This document shows positions 1 through 9,300 of a DNA stretch of 64,000 nt, piece after piece. Within the stretch, counting starts at the first letter, position 1. The number at the start of each line of letters is the position of its first letter. The notes under the pieces are model-generated. The model had not been told where the DNA came from and ran no database searches. It worked only from the letters and a program-made list of their open reading frames with translations. Source of the stretch: Pseudarthrobacter sp. C4D7 (GTDB taxonomy: Bacteria; Actinomycetota; Actinomycetes; Actinomycetales; Micrococcaceae); assembly GCF_013359725.1 (NCBI RefSeq), contig NZ_JABFMW010000021.1, positions 1 to 64,000 of the forward strand, read 5' to 3'. A program made the translations under genes and the position numbers.

Positions 1-166
1 CGTTATGTCCGTCCGCAATCACCACGCCGTCCCGGGCGATCGACGCCCCGATGGGAATGCCGCCGCCGGCAAGGCTTTTCTGTGCAGCCTGGTAGGCGGC
101 TTCGAAGGCGGGAAGGTCGGCGCTGTCCAGTTCCGGCGCAACGGAGCGCGGCTGCTCGTGAGTCAT
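1..166 (-). CDS. Nucleoside/cytosine deaminase family protein, N-terminal part only
   Basis: The ATG at 164-166 opens a frame that runs off the left edge of the window, leaving about 55 visible codons. The visible end contains GGGIPIGASIARDG followed by ADGHN. This matches the strand and GHN element just before the zinc site in the cytidine/deoxycytidylate deaminase superfamily, and is closest in style to cytosine or guanine deaminases. Enzymes of this family remove an amino group from a free base or nucleoside using a zinc held by HxE and PCxxC motifs. Those catalytic motifs lie outside the window, so substrate and activity cannot be judged. It is oriented like its two neighbours, with 82 bases between its start and the SRPBCC stop. 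Confidence 0.7.
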   Translation of the reverse strand, partial: MTHEQPRSVAPELDSADLPAFEAAYQAAQKSLAGGGIPIGASIARDGVVIADGHN

Positions 167-248
167 GGCGCCATTCTTGCACGGACCGACACGCCCACCA
201 CGGGGATCCGCACCACCCCGGGAAGGACGGACGACGGCGGGATCCCGC

Positions 249-749
249 CTAGGCGCGCACGTCCCCGGTGGCGTCTGCGGACTCGGCGATCCGCTTAATC
301 GCTGCGAGCGTTTTCGGGATGCCGGCGAGGGCCTGCCGGGTGCGCTCGGCGATTTGGGTATCCGCGTCATCGCCGTATTTCTCCCCGAACATGGCGATCC
401 CCTCGGGCAGGAATTCCCAGGTCTCGGTCAGTATCGTCGTCCCGTTGTCTGCCGGGGTCAGGATGAAGCCCCAGCGGACGTATTTGCCGCCCACCAGCCA
501 GGCGAACTCGCGGCCGCGCGCGGCAGCCACCACCAGCGACCGGGTCTCCCAGGTCCGCCCCGGGATCTCGTTGCGGCCGGTGAACCAAGCGCCGGCCTGA
601 CCCGCGCTGGCCTTGTCGTCCCACCAGCACGACGTACAGACCGGGCTCCACTCGCCGGTGCGGGTGACGTCGGAGACCAGATCGTAGAGCGCGTCGGCTG
701 AGACCTGGACCGTGACGGATTCCTGGTGTTGGCGGGTGTTTGTCTTCAT
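249..749 (-). CDS. SRPBCC-family (START-like) protein
   Basis: This is a 166-residue protein. The N-terminal pattern ESVTVQVSADALYDLVSDV followed by TRTGEWSP is the first strand and helix of the SRPBCC/polyketide-cyclase fold, and TWETRSLVVAA, WGFILTP and TILTETWEF are the usual central strands. These proteins bind hydrophobic ligands in a deep cavity; the ligand here is unknown. I chose the ATG at 747-749 because AGAGGA lies at a good distance upstream. An alternative ATG at 771-773 overlaps the stop of the DsbA-like gene (ATGA) and would add 8 residues by translational coupling, but it has a poorer ribosome site. Either way the two genes are probably co-transcribed. Confidence 0.75.
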   Translation of the reverse strand: MKTNTRQHQESVTVQVSADALYDLVSDVTRTGEWSPVCTSCWWDDKASAGQAGAWFTGRNEIPGRTWETRSLVVAAARGREFAWLVGGKYVRWGFILTPADNGTTILTETWEFLPEGIAMFGEKYGDDADTQIAERTRQALAGIPKTLAAIKRIAESADATGDVRA

Positions 750-769
750 GAGTCCATCCTCTGCTGTCG

Positions 770-1507
770 TCATTTCTTTTGCCGCCGGCTGCCGCCGTGC
801 CAGTCCTCCTGCTGACCGACGGTATCGGCGTCGACGCCGAAGGCAGCAAGCTGGGGCTGCTCGCGCAGGCTCCGTTTGAGTTCGGCAAAACCAGGGAAGC
901 GTGCCAGCCCCACCACGTGGTCCCACAGCTCGGCGGCCGAATCGTCGTCCGGGAGCCGGCTGATCACCGGACCGAAGAAGGCCACCCCGGCCGGCGGCTC
1001 GAAGTGGATGATGGGCGTGCCCACGTCCTTGCCCGTCAGCGCCAGCGCCTCATCCGTCTCCTGGCGGATCTCGCTGTCCCAGGACTCGTCGTCGAGAGCG
1101 TCCGCCAGGGCCAGGGGCAAGCCTGCGTCGGCGAGGACTGGCTCCACGAACTCCCGTGTCCCACGCCGCTCACGGACTTCGCCCTCGGTGCGCTGTTCGG
1201 CCGCGTCCGGTGCAGTGTCGAAGATGTGGGAGCCGAACGCCTCATACAGCCGGCCCATGGACTCGCGGCCATGCTCCGCTCGCGCCCGGGCTGCCACCCG
1301 CAGAAGCCGGAGCCCGGCGGTGTGCCCGGCCTCGTACTCCGGCGGGAAATGCGCGTCGTAGTCAACATTGGAGTTGATCAGACGCAGCGAGATGAACCGC
1401 CAGTCCACCGCATAGTCGCGCTGCGCCTGCACCTGCCGCACCCACTTGCTGGTCATCCAGGCGAAGGGGCAGACGGGATCAAAGTAGAAGTTGATGTCGG
1501 CATCCAT
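770..1507 (-). CDS. DsbA-like thioredoxin-fold protein (mycothiol-dependent nitroreductase type) with CPFA motif
   Basis: The 245-residue protein begins INFYFDPVCPFAWMTSKWV, the start of the DsbA/FrnE-like family that includes the mycobacterial mycothiol-dependent nitroreductase Rv2466c. The later GTPIIHF is the cis-proline loop that packs next to the active-site cysteine. In Rv2466c the active site is CPWC. Here the motif is CPFA, so the resolving cysteine is absent and chemistry would have to use a single cysteine, for instance through mixed disulfides with mycothiol. The family affiliation is well supported; the substrate is unknown. It is followed by the SRPBCC gene on the same strand. 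Confidence 0.75.
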   Translation of the reverse strand: MDADINFYFDPVCPFAWMTSKWVRQVQAQRDYAVDWRFISLRLINSNVDYDAHFPPEYEAGHTAGLRLLRVAARARAEHGRESMGRLYEAFGSHIFDTAPDAAEQRTEGEVRERRGTREFVEPVLADAGLPLALADALDDESWDSEIRQETDEALALTGKDVGTPIIHFEPPAGVAFFGPVISRLPDDDSAAELWDHVVGLARFPGFAELKRSLREQPQLAAFGVDADTVGQQEDWHGGSRRQKK

Positions 1508-1700
1508 CCGACCACCCTTGCACCTGGTAATGACTTACGTCTATTCGACGGGACGGCAGCAGCGGCATGACGACGGCGGGACCAGGGCGGGAAGCTCGGC
1601 AAAAATTGAGCCAATCCTGGGACACCGGACTGAGCCTGGCCGATAGCGTGCCCTGGGCGCCAGCGACCACGGACGCCCGCGAACAAAATTGGGGGAAGTA

Positions 1701-2276
1701 ATGCAGGAACTCGGGGGTATCTATTGGACCCGGCAGGGGCTTCGGTTGGCGTACTCGGCGGTGCTGATATGGCTCGCCGTCTCAGTGATGACGGCCCTCA
1801 CGGCAAAGGCAGCACCGGTTTCCGGAGCGGGGCCTTCCGTCGCCGCTGCAGTGTTGCGCGGGATGTTCGACCGCGTCGTCTCTGCAGCTGCGCTCCCCCT
1901 TGTGGTCGTAGTCGTGCTCGGCTTCGGCGCAGCCGTCGTCAGCAGGCGAGATATGCGACGCCGCGACCCGGTACGCCGCGTCACCCGCCAGCAGCGCCGC
2001 GAAGGGATGGCACGGGCCAACGGCCTCTGCGAACTGGAAGCCGGCTTCGGTCGTCGCTGCGGCCGCCCGGCGGAGCATGGCGACCACTTTTACCCGTGGT
2101 CCAAGGGCGGCTCCACCAGCCTGCAGAACTTCGTTGCCGCGTGCGCCAGGTGCAACCGCGCCAAGCGGGCAAAGATCCCCTCTCCAGGCCAGCAGCGCCG
2201 GATGGAACGGCGACGGCGGGAGTACCTGCCGCCGTCGTCCTCCATCAGCGTGGGCGAACGTCAGCCGCTCCCCTAA
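1701..2276 (+). CDS. Membrane-anchored HNH endonuclease
   Basis: The ATG at 1701 is preceded by GGGGGAAG at good spacing, so I prefer it over the TTG at 1689; the product is 191 residues. Two hydrophobic segments (about residues 15-35 and 60-80) precede a basic linker. A C-terminal HNH domain then follows: CELEAGFGRRC, then GDHFYPWSKGG, LQNF and CARCNRAK. This is the usual zinc-supported HNH order with a D-H pair in place of the first histidines. HNH domains cut DNA using one metal ion. The membrane hairpin would place the nuclease on the cytoplasmic face, possibly acting on incoming DNA (inference). It lies at the left border between housekeeping genes and the accessory block. Confidence 0.72.
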   Translation: MQELGGIYWTRQGLRLAYSAVLIWLAVSVMTALTAKAAPVSGAGPSVAAAVLRGMFDRVVSAAALPLVVVVVLGFGAAVVSRRDMRRRDPVRRVTRQQRREGMARANGLCELEAGFGRRCGRPAEHGDHFYPWSKGGSTSLQNFVAACARCNRAKRAKIPSPGQQRRMERRRREYLPPSSSISVGERQPLP

Positions 2277-2331
2277 GGTGGCTTCTGCCGCGTTGATTGG
2301 CCCGGCTAGCGCGACGGGAGGTTCAACTACG

Positions 2332-3189
2332 TTACTTAAGCGGCACACCCGCTGCGTCACGGCTGAAGATATCTGCTCTGCAGAGAATCATGATGCCCTC
2401 TGCGACTCCCCATAAACCCACTAGCCCGAAAGTGAAAGCGAATGTCAGGAGGAACACGCCAGCCTGTAGAAATCCCCAGCCTTTGTCGCCCAAGTAGAAC
2501 CTATGCGCGCCGACAAAACCGAGCAGTATTCCGAGGATTCCCGCGGTTGTTCTCGACTTTTGGACGTGCCCTTGGGCTGAAACCGACAGCCACTCGCGTC
2601 GAGCGATCTCCTTCGCTGTTGTGGCAGGCATCGTTTCCAAAGTCCACCGGGCGCCGTCCCAACGACGTGCGATGCCCGGTTCCTTGTTATACCAACCGGG
2701 GACTGCCGGGCCCATGCTCGCGTTCATCATCGCACCAAACGAGTGGGTGACGCGGCTGCCCGGCTTTGGTGCGGGGTTTTTGTGATTGTACCACTCGAGA
2801 TGAACACGATAGGACGCTTCCGCCTGGGTGGCGCGCCCTTCGGCTACATCCAGATCGGCACGGTGGACTAACAGCTCATAGAAGGCCTGGTCGGGGTTTT
2901 TACGCCCCACCTCCACGTCATGGCAGATTTGAGCCTCGAACAGTACAAAGTCGGCTTGACGTCGAGTCATTCGTCCCAGCGCGACTTCCCGATCGGTTCG
3001 ATGCATCAGCCGATCGTAGTCCGCTTCGTATGCCTGCTGCCGCTGGATCTCCAGCTGTTGCTTTTGGAATTCCATCGCTGCTTGAGAATTTGCTGCGATT
3101 GCTCTCTGTTGCGCGAGCTGCTCACGGTTTGTGACAAAGGTCCCGACGTTTGCCGCTGTATTGAGACGGTTGCCCTTCATCTTGCCCAT
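2332..3189 (-). CDS. TM2-domain protein with DUF2510-like motif and N-terminal coiled coil
   Basis: The protein has 285 residues. Residues about 20-60 are rich in Q, A and E and predicted to be coiled coil (EFQKQQLEIQRQQAYEADYD). A motif PGWYNKEPGIARRWDGARWT near residue 165 resembles DUF2510, common in actinobacterial membrane proteins. The C-terminal 70 residues form a TM2 domain: GILGILLGFVGAHRFYLGDK followed by a second hydrophobic helix and GLWGVAEGIMIL. TM2 domains are two-helix hairpins of unknown exact function. It lies downstream of three other minus-strand accessory genes, but the 353-base gap argues against a tight operon. Its role is unknown; a membrane sensor or effector is only a possibility. 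Confidence 0.65.
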   Translation of the reverse strand: MGKMKGNRLNTAANVGTFVTNREQLAQQRAIAANSQAAMEFQKQQLEIQRQQAYEADYDRLMHRTDREVALGRMTRRQADFVLFEAQICHDVEVGRKNPDQAFYELLVHRADLDVAEGRATQAEASYRVHLEWYNHKNPAPKPGSRVTHSFGAMMNASMGPAVPGWYNKEPGIARRWDGARWTLETMPATTAKEIARREWLSVSAQGHVQKSRTTAGILGILLGFVGAHRFYLGDKGWGFLQAGVFLLTFAFTFGLVGLWGVAEGIMILCRADIFSRDAAGVPLK

Positions 3190-3542
3190 TAGTGACCCAT
3201 CCGGTTTACCAATTGTGGGGTCCTATTATGCTGCCGAAGCATCCCTCTGCACCAGTCCCTTGGCTCCAGGATTTTTGGAGAAGATCACGTGGAGGATGGG
3301 GTGTCTACTCCAGGCAGAGGGCGCATTCGCGATTGTAATTTCAGGCATCGCTACCGCCCCCCCCTGTACCGATTGCCAGATCTGAGAGACGGCCACAACA
3401 CACGACGCCGAAGTCGTCGCCTACCTGCAAAAGTGTGTCACGGCACTGGAGCCAGCAAAAGCGCTGCGTGTTTGGGCCGGCACCCCAGGCACTCGCGGTC
3501 ACAGGGGTTCCGTCCAAGGCAAGGATGGAGCGCTGCCGTCAT
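3190..3542. other. Intergenic stretch without a supported gene
   Basis: The 353 bases between the TM2 gene and the upstream single-pass protein hold only short overlapping frames without ribosome sites or recognisable domains. I see no tRNA, terminator with a T-run, or repeat. It presumably contains the promoter of the TM2 gene; no convincing -35/-10 pair stood out. Confidence 0.4.
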
Positions 3543-4175
3543 CTATTCTGCGAACGCAAAGTCGACAGTGATTTTGGAATCAACGCTTGTGATGAGCCGG
3601 GAGTAGAAGACCTTGGCCTGTTCCTTTAGCGCCGCTTCGTTTTGGGAAATGTATTTCTGCTTGTTCTCGTCACTGAGGATGTTGTTGATCATGCGGGTTT
3701 GGACAGCTGGGGTTGCCATCCAGCTGAGCGCGTTGCTCATCTCGAGGGGTTCCTCGAATACGGGCTCGTCGAAGCCGATGCCAATGAATTGAGGGATAGT
3801 TACCCGATAAGAGTTGGGGCCAGTGGGCTCTATCGTCACCTGTGACCCGTCGATGCCTAATTTCGCGTCGAACTTGTACTGAATCAGGGTCGTTCTCTCG
3901 CTCGCGGGTACGGCCACACCGAAAATCCCTCCATTGCTTTCGTGCTTCGAAATACCCTCCATGTGAAGGCTGAGGAGCGCCACCTCTTGCACGCGCTTAA
4001 CAGACTGAATCACCTGCGAATCGCGCTCATGCGAGTTGCTGGTGAACAGCGACTTGAGCGCCATCACGTTGACTGCACCGGATGCGAATGCGGCGCACGA
4101 TCCCGCAACAACCAGCGCGGCGATCAGCAGAACAGGCCAAAGCCGGAATCGTGCTTTGAATAGCTTTACGAGCAT
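3543..4175 (-). CDS. Hypothetical protein with one N-terminal membrane segment
   Basis: The 210-residue protein has a basic start (MLVKLFKARFRLWP) followed by a hydrophobic segment at about residues 13-35, then a soluble domain. GGAG lies 5 bases before the ATG. The arrangement, with one signal anchor followed by a beta-rich region containing LIQYKFDAKLGIDGSQVTI and a helical C-terminus, is reminiscent of DUF4230 proteins, but I cannot confirm this by eye. The bulk of the protein would be outside the cytoplasm. It lies 199 bases upstream of nothing obvious in function: the alpha/beta hydrolase gene precedes it on the same strand. No catalytic motif was recognised. Confidence 0.6.
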   Translation of the reverse strand: MLVKLFKARFRLWPVLLIAALVVAGSCAAFASGAVNVMALKSLFTSNSHERDSQVIQSVKRVQEVALLSLHMEGISKHESNGGIFGVAVPASERTTLIQYKFDAKLGIDGSQVTIEPTGPNSYRVTIPQFIGIGFDEPVFEEPLEMSNALSWMATPAVQTRMINNILSDENKQKYISQNEAALKEQAKVFYSRLITSVDSKITVDFAFAE

Positions 4176-4374
4176 TAGGTCTCCATTTTCATTTGACGTC
4201 GAAAACGCCCTCAGGTTGTCACGGTAAGGATCGTGGTCCGTAACAGATCGCCGGGCACGGTCCCGTCAAATGATTTTTAGCATTACGAATCTGGGCGGTT
4301 TAACGCGCCAACTGACCCTGGACATTTGGCTGCGCGTGCAACCCGTGTGCTACCAGTTGAGGTCAACAGTACGG

Positions 4375-6231
4375 CTAGCTCAGTGGTGACGGCTGGTGCG
4401 CAGCAGCAGCGTTCTGACTCGCCGCCCAGTCCCCTGCATCTTTCTCTGGATCTTCAACCAGCTTGGGTTCAAGGCCGTTCTCGGACAAGTACTTCATTGC
4501 TCTTCCAATTGTCTCGAGCTTCTTCTTCAGCTCTTTGAGTCCCTGAGAGGATTCATCGGAGAACTCGTCCAGCCGCTCATATTCGCGGCGGACTGTTATC
4601 TCATTTGAAGTTAGGATGCTCCACAACGTGTAGTCCGGTTCAAGCTTCTGCCGCTGGCGCAGTATTGCGGCCGCCAAGCGGCGCTGAATCACTGCTTCCA
4701 CGGTTTCGGCTGAAGTGCCGGGGCTAGCAAGACTAAAGGCGATGCCACCACCACCCGCACCCACCAGCGTTCCTGCAGTTAGAAGTCCACCAATCATTCC
4801 TCCAGGACCGAATCCGGCCAGGGCACTTGTGATGACTGCGGCCCCGACTACCCCAGGTGCCGCAGCCAGGGCCAGACCGCCTGTAGCAACGACTAGTGCA
4901 ACGGCACCCGCGCCGAGTGCTCCCCATTTCTTCCAATCAATTACGAGCGCTCCACTGAGCACATCTTGGGCCTCCTTGGCAGCCTCAAAAACGTGAGAAC
5001 CGTACTGGCTACCCAACCCCATCTCCGAGGTGAGCTCCCGCATTGCGCCGAGCCATTTACCGCGGTCTACATTGATATCAAAGGGCCTGATCACATTTTC
5101 GGATGCCAGAACTGTCAACAGCGTTACCGCCTCCTCTTTAGTGAGATGACTGCTCGGCCGGGGCTCAGGGACGTTCGCATTCGAGTCGGACGCGTCGAAG
5201 GCCAGCCTTGCAACTTGAGAGGGCAGCGGCCTCCCCGCTTCCTTATTCCTTTGACGAATTTCGTCGACGACTGTGGCCTGCACCTGCCGCAACGCTCCCG
5301 CAAATCGAATACCCTGTTCGCCGTCCAGCCGTTCCTTGAGCAGGTGGGCATAACGCAGTGCCACCAATGCAGTCAGTTCAGACGCATCCAGCTGAATATC
5401 GAGACCTCGCTCCGCGAGGACGATTTCCTTGGACTTGGATCCGAAGAGCCCAAACCCCACGGCTTCGGCGACGGCATCGTGTGAAAGGTACGCATCGGCG
5501 TCGTGGACGTGGTGGTTGAATCCAGTTCCAATTCGGAAGTCAAGCATCCAGTTGTACACCGACGACAGTCCCCTGTGGGCCGCTACCGGGTCCAGCACGT
5601 TCCAGAAATTTGCCCACCAAGCCAAGTTGGTGGGTGGCTCCTGCATATTCTCGCGCAGTTTGTCGACATTGAATCTGCCGCTCGCCAGTGGGCTGCCGAT
5701 GGTGACCATGCCGACCACCTCGAGCTCTTTTGGTAACCGCTGAATCAGGTCTGCAGCAATTACTGACCCTAGGCTATGGCCAACAATTACTATCCGGCCG
5801 GCTGCGGGCAGTTTGCTGAGGATGAGCCGCAGAACCTGTGCTCTGACGTCAGCGTCACCGAGGTACTTTCGGACTTGCGCGAAACCAGGAAGGTTCGCCG
5901 ACCCGTTAACCACTAGTTCGGCGCCACCCCAGCCGGTTCCGTGGTCATGTCTTCCTAACCGGAACTCAAGCGCAGCTGTGCGTCGCTCAAAGTCCCGGCG
6001 ATTCTGGCGGACCTTGTCCCTCGCAGGCTGCTTGACGTTGATCTTCGGAAGAGGGAAGGATTCATCACTGTCTTTGAGTGCGTGAGCATACCTGGGTGCT
6101 AGTACGCGTTCAGGGTTTATGGCCGGATACCCCAGGCGCGATAACGCCGCCTCAAGGCCAGTCAGCCAGGCACGGTCTCTGTTTCCGTCTCCGACGCCGT
6201 GCAGAAAGAGCAGTGTGGGTTCTTGGGACAT
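4375..6231 (-). CDS. Alpha/beta hydrolase with hydrophobic C-terminal region
   Basis: The 618-residue protein starts MSQEPTLLFLHGVGDGNRD, giving the HG oxyanion-hole motif of alpha/beta hydrolases. The nucleophile elbow GHSLGS follows, with Ser153, preceded by GRIVIV. This is a serine hydrolase or lipase-like fold; the substrate is unknown. Residues about 430-505 are an alanine/glycine-rich hydrophobic stretch (GAGAVALVVATGGLALAAAP and following), long enough for two or three membrane passes. A helical charged tail ends the protein. I chose the ATG at 6229-6231, with GGAG upstream, over a TTG 15 bases earlier. It begins 124 bases after the stop of the giant Hhe-like gene on the same strand, so it may act as a membrane-linked effector in the same defence block (inference). 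Confidence 0.72.
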   Translation of the reverse strand: MSQEPTLLFLHGVGDGNRDRAWLTGLEAALSRLGYPAINPERVLAPRYAHALKDSDESFPLPKINVKQPARDKVRQNRRDFERRTAALEFRLGRHDHGTGWGGAELVVNGSANLPGFAQVRKYLGDADVRAQVLRLILSKLPAAGRIVIVGHSLGSVIAADLIQRLPKELEVVGMVTIGSPLASGRFNVDKLRENMQEPPTNLAWWANFWNVLDPVAAHRGLSSVYNWMLDFRIGTGFNHHVHDADAYLSHDAVAEAVGFGLFGSKSKEIVLAERGLDIQLDASELTALVALRYAHLLKERLDGEQGIRFAGALRQVQATVVDEIRQRNKEAGRPLPSQVARLAFDASDSNANVPEPRPSSHLTKEEAVTLLTVLASENVIRPFDINVDRGKWLGAMRELTSEMGLGSQYGSHVFEAAKEAQDVLSGALVIDWKKWGALGAGAVALVVATGGLALAAAPGVVGAAVITSALAGFGPGGMIGGLLTAGTLVGAGGGGIAFSLASPGTSAETVEAVIQRRLAAAILRQRQKLEPDYTLWSILTSNEITVRREYERLDEFSDESSQGLKELKKKLETIGRAMKYLSENGLEPKLVEDPEKDAGDWAASQNAAAAHQPSPLS

Positions 6232-6355
6232 GGGGACTCCGATCAAATTTAGATCAATTTGTTGAGGATGCGAGCGCCAGCCAGCTAACGGCGTCTGCAG
6301 GACGGCTTGCTATGCCTTCTGGGAAAATCAATGATTGCCTAAATGCCATACTTGC

Positions 6356-9300
6356 CTAGCTAGTCAGCTGCACGAATGCACCTCGAAGCTCAAGCCTCTT
6401 CGTGTCGACGCCATACTGCAGCCCTTCGCTGAGGCGGGCTGTCACACCTGCCGTCAAACGCCTGCCACCGAAAGTCCTAATGGTTTCTCGGTGGAGCTCG
6501 TCCACTGGGATGCCACCGGAGAGACGCACAATGTCGATCATCGCGTTCCGAATCTCGACAACGCTGATGTGCTCAGGCTTCCGGGTAATGTCAGCGCTGT
6601 TCGGGCGGAACTGCTCCCACATCTCCCGGTTAACCGAGGCGTCCCAGATAAAGCCGTCGGCGTCGCAGTAGTGGAGTGATTCGTCCAGAACATCGAGTAC
6701 GGAATTTGCCCTTTGCGAGTTCACCTTGTTGAGTTCAAAAGCAGCGCAGACGAGCTTGGCGAGCCGCTCCTGGTGGACAGGTCCTTCTGCTGCGATCACA
6801 TCTTGGATAGCTTCGCGTACGGCTGTTATTGAGCGGCGGGAGTGAAGCGTGTCCAGTACCTCAAGGCCGCCGAAGCGCCGGACAGTCCAAGGCTTGTAGC
6901 TAGACTGGGCGGATGCTGCAACAAGCGCGGCTGGCCTCGGGTTCGCTTGAACGGCCTCTAGGAGGGTTCCCTGGCCAAGCGGCGAAGTGTCCTTGCCGGC
7001 GACCAGAACGAACTCCTGCTCAGGTGCGGCCGCCTCTGCCGCCCGTCGTCCGGAGCGCATCACCGCGGGAGTTCCGCCAGTCAAGGCATTCTGAGGCTCT
7101 GACGCAGGAGCTGCCGACTCGTACGCTTCCTCCAGAGCAGCTTCAACTTTGTCCAGCACCGCGTCCCGGTCGGCCAGCCACGCCGGCAACCACACACGCT
7201 CCACTGAGGGCCATCGCATCATCCGGGTCAGGACATCCCGTGGCAGCCCGTCCCGGTCGCCCGCCGTCCGGCGGGCGGCCCACGCGGGGCTGTCCAGAAG
7301 GACGGCCATCAACGGGCGGTTGGGTTTGTCGGGAACGGCAACGCTGATATCAACTTTGAAGTCGGACAGCCCCACGTCTGTTGCAACCACGAACCCTCGG
7401 TCCCGCAACGCATCGGCGATTTCTTCCCGGTGCAGGTCGATGCTGGCAGCGCGGCGCCCGTCATAAGGCAGCGCAGCGGTCCCCTGCTCGGCCAGGTCGA
7501 GGTAGGACCGCAGGTGCTTAATCCCCACGGAGCTGGTTTCCTCGGAGCGCAGATCGGCCGGGTTAAAGCTGGAGAAGACAATAACTTGCCGGCGTGCACG
7601 GGTGACAGCAACGTTGAGGCGCCGTTCCCCACCTGACCGGTTCAACGGACCAAAGTTCAGCGGCAGGTATCCCTTGTCATTCTTGCTGAACCCCGTCGAG
7701 AACAGGATGACGTCCCGCTCATCACCCTGCACGTTCTCGAGGTTCTTGACGAACAGCCCCTCCGAATCCTCGTCCAGGGCAGCGACGATCCGGGGATCCT
7801 CGGTGTCCCGCAGCAGCCCTTCGATCAGTGCACGTTGCTGCAGGTTGAAGGTCACCACACCTACGGAGGGAGTCCCCGCCGGGTCAGCATCAAACCTCCG
7901 GCGGATCTCGGCCACCACCGCAGCAGCCTCCACCGGGTTGGTACGAAGGACCTTGGATGGTCCTGAGCGGTGGAACTGGCCATCCACGCGGACAAAGTTC
8001 ACGCCATATCCGCGGACACCCGCATTCGCAGCGCCGTGGGACGGGCCCGGGAACGAGGAAAGCTTGCTGTCGTAGTACTGCTGGTTACTGAAGGCAATCA
8101 ATGATTCGTCCTGGCTCCGGTAGTGCCACGACAGCCATTGCCGGGGCACCCGCGCTTCCACGCATTCGGAAAGAATCGACTCCATATCCTCGACCACGGA
8201 AATCTCGGCGTCGCCATCGCTGCCGGCGTCAGAGGAAATCTCCGCGAACGACGTGGGCGGCATCTGCTTGCTGTCACCCACCACCACTACAGAGGCTCCG
8301 CGGCCCATGGCACCCACCGCATCGGCAACGCGGATCTGAGAGGCTTCATCGAACACCACGATGTCGAACAGACCGGCCTTGGCAGGGAAGAACCGCGCCA
8401 CCGAATCCGGGCTGACCAGCGTGCAGGGCATGATGCCCGTGATGAGGTCCGCGTAATGTTCCATCAGTTTGCGGACGGACAACCCGCCTCGCTGCCTGGT
8501 CAGTTGCCGTTGCAGCTCGCCCATGCGCCCGGAGGTCGACGACGACGAGACCGTCCGGGAGCGCAGTACCCCGGCGGCGAGGTTGGTTTTGAGCAGCTCG
8601 CGTACGGTTTCCGCGCGCGTCGTGAACCGCTCGATGGTGCGCTCGTGCACTGTGGGATCAAAGTCGGCTAACCCGGTAGCGATGCGCCGCTCGGCCAGCG
8701 ACCCTTCAGCCAAGCCGCGTTCAAAAGCTGCTGCTGCGTCATCCGCTTCCAGCTCGCCGTCGAGGATGGCAATTCGCGCGTCCATCAGCCCCGCGGCACG
8801 CAGCGGCTCGACATGATTGACCAGCTCAAGCCACCGCGACAGCGGGACCGATCCCGACGCATCCAGTCGCCGCGCCACGGACGTTTCCCACCATCGAGCC
8901 AGGAAGCCTCGCTCACCGGTCCAAGCACGCAGGTCACCGCTACCCACACCCTGGATCTTCAGGAATTCTTCCCAGGCCTGGGAAAGCTCCCGCAGCCAGC
9001 CGACGACGTTCTGGTGGACGCTTGGGGCATCCTCGAGGAATGCACGAAGCTCGGTCTGGAAGCTCAGGGCGTCAGGCTCCGGGGACGGCTGCACCGCCTG
9101 AGCGGCCCAGCGAAGCCAGGAAATGCGGTGTCTCAGGTCGGCCTGGGCGTCCGGCGTCAGCGGGTTCCATTGCTGATCCGCGGGAAGCCCAGGCAAAGAG
9201 CCCCGCGTTGCCCGCAGGCCGGAGACCTCCTGCTGGACGGCCACCAGTTTCTCCAGCAGCGGCACAAGCTCCTTATGGCGGATTTCAGCTCCAGATACAA

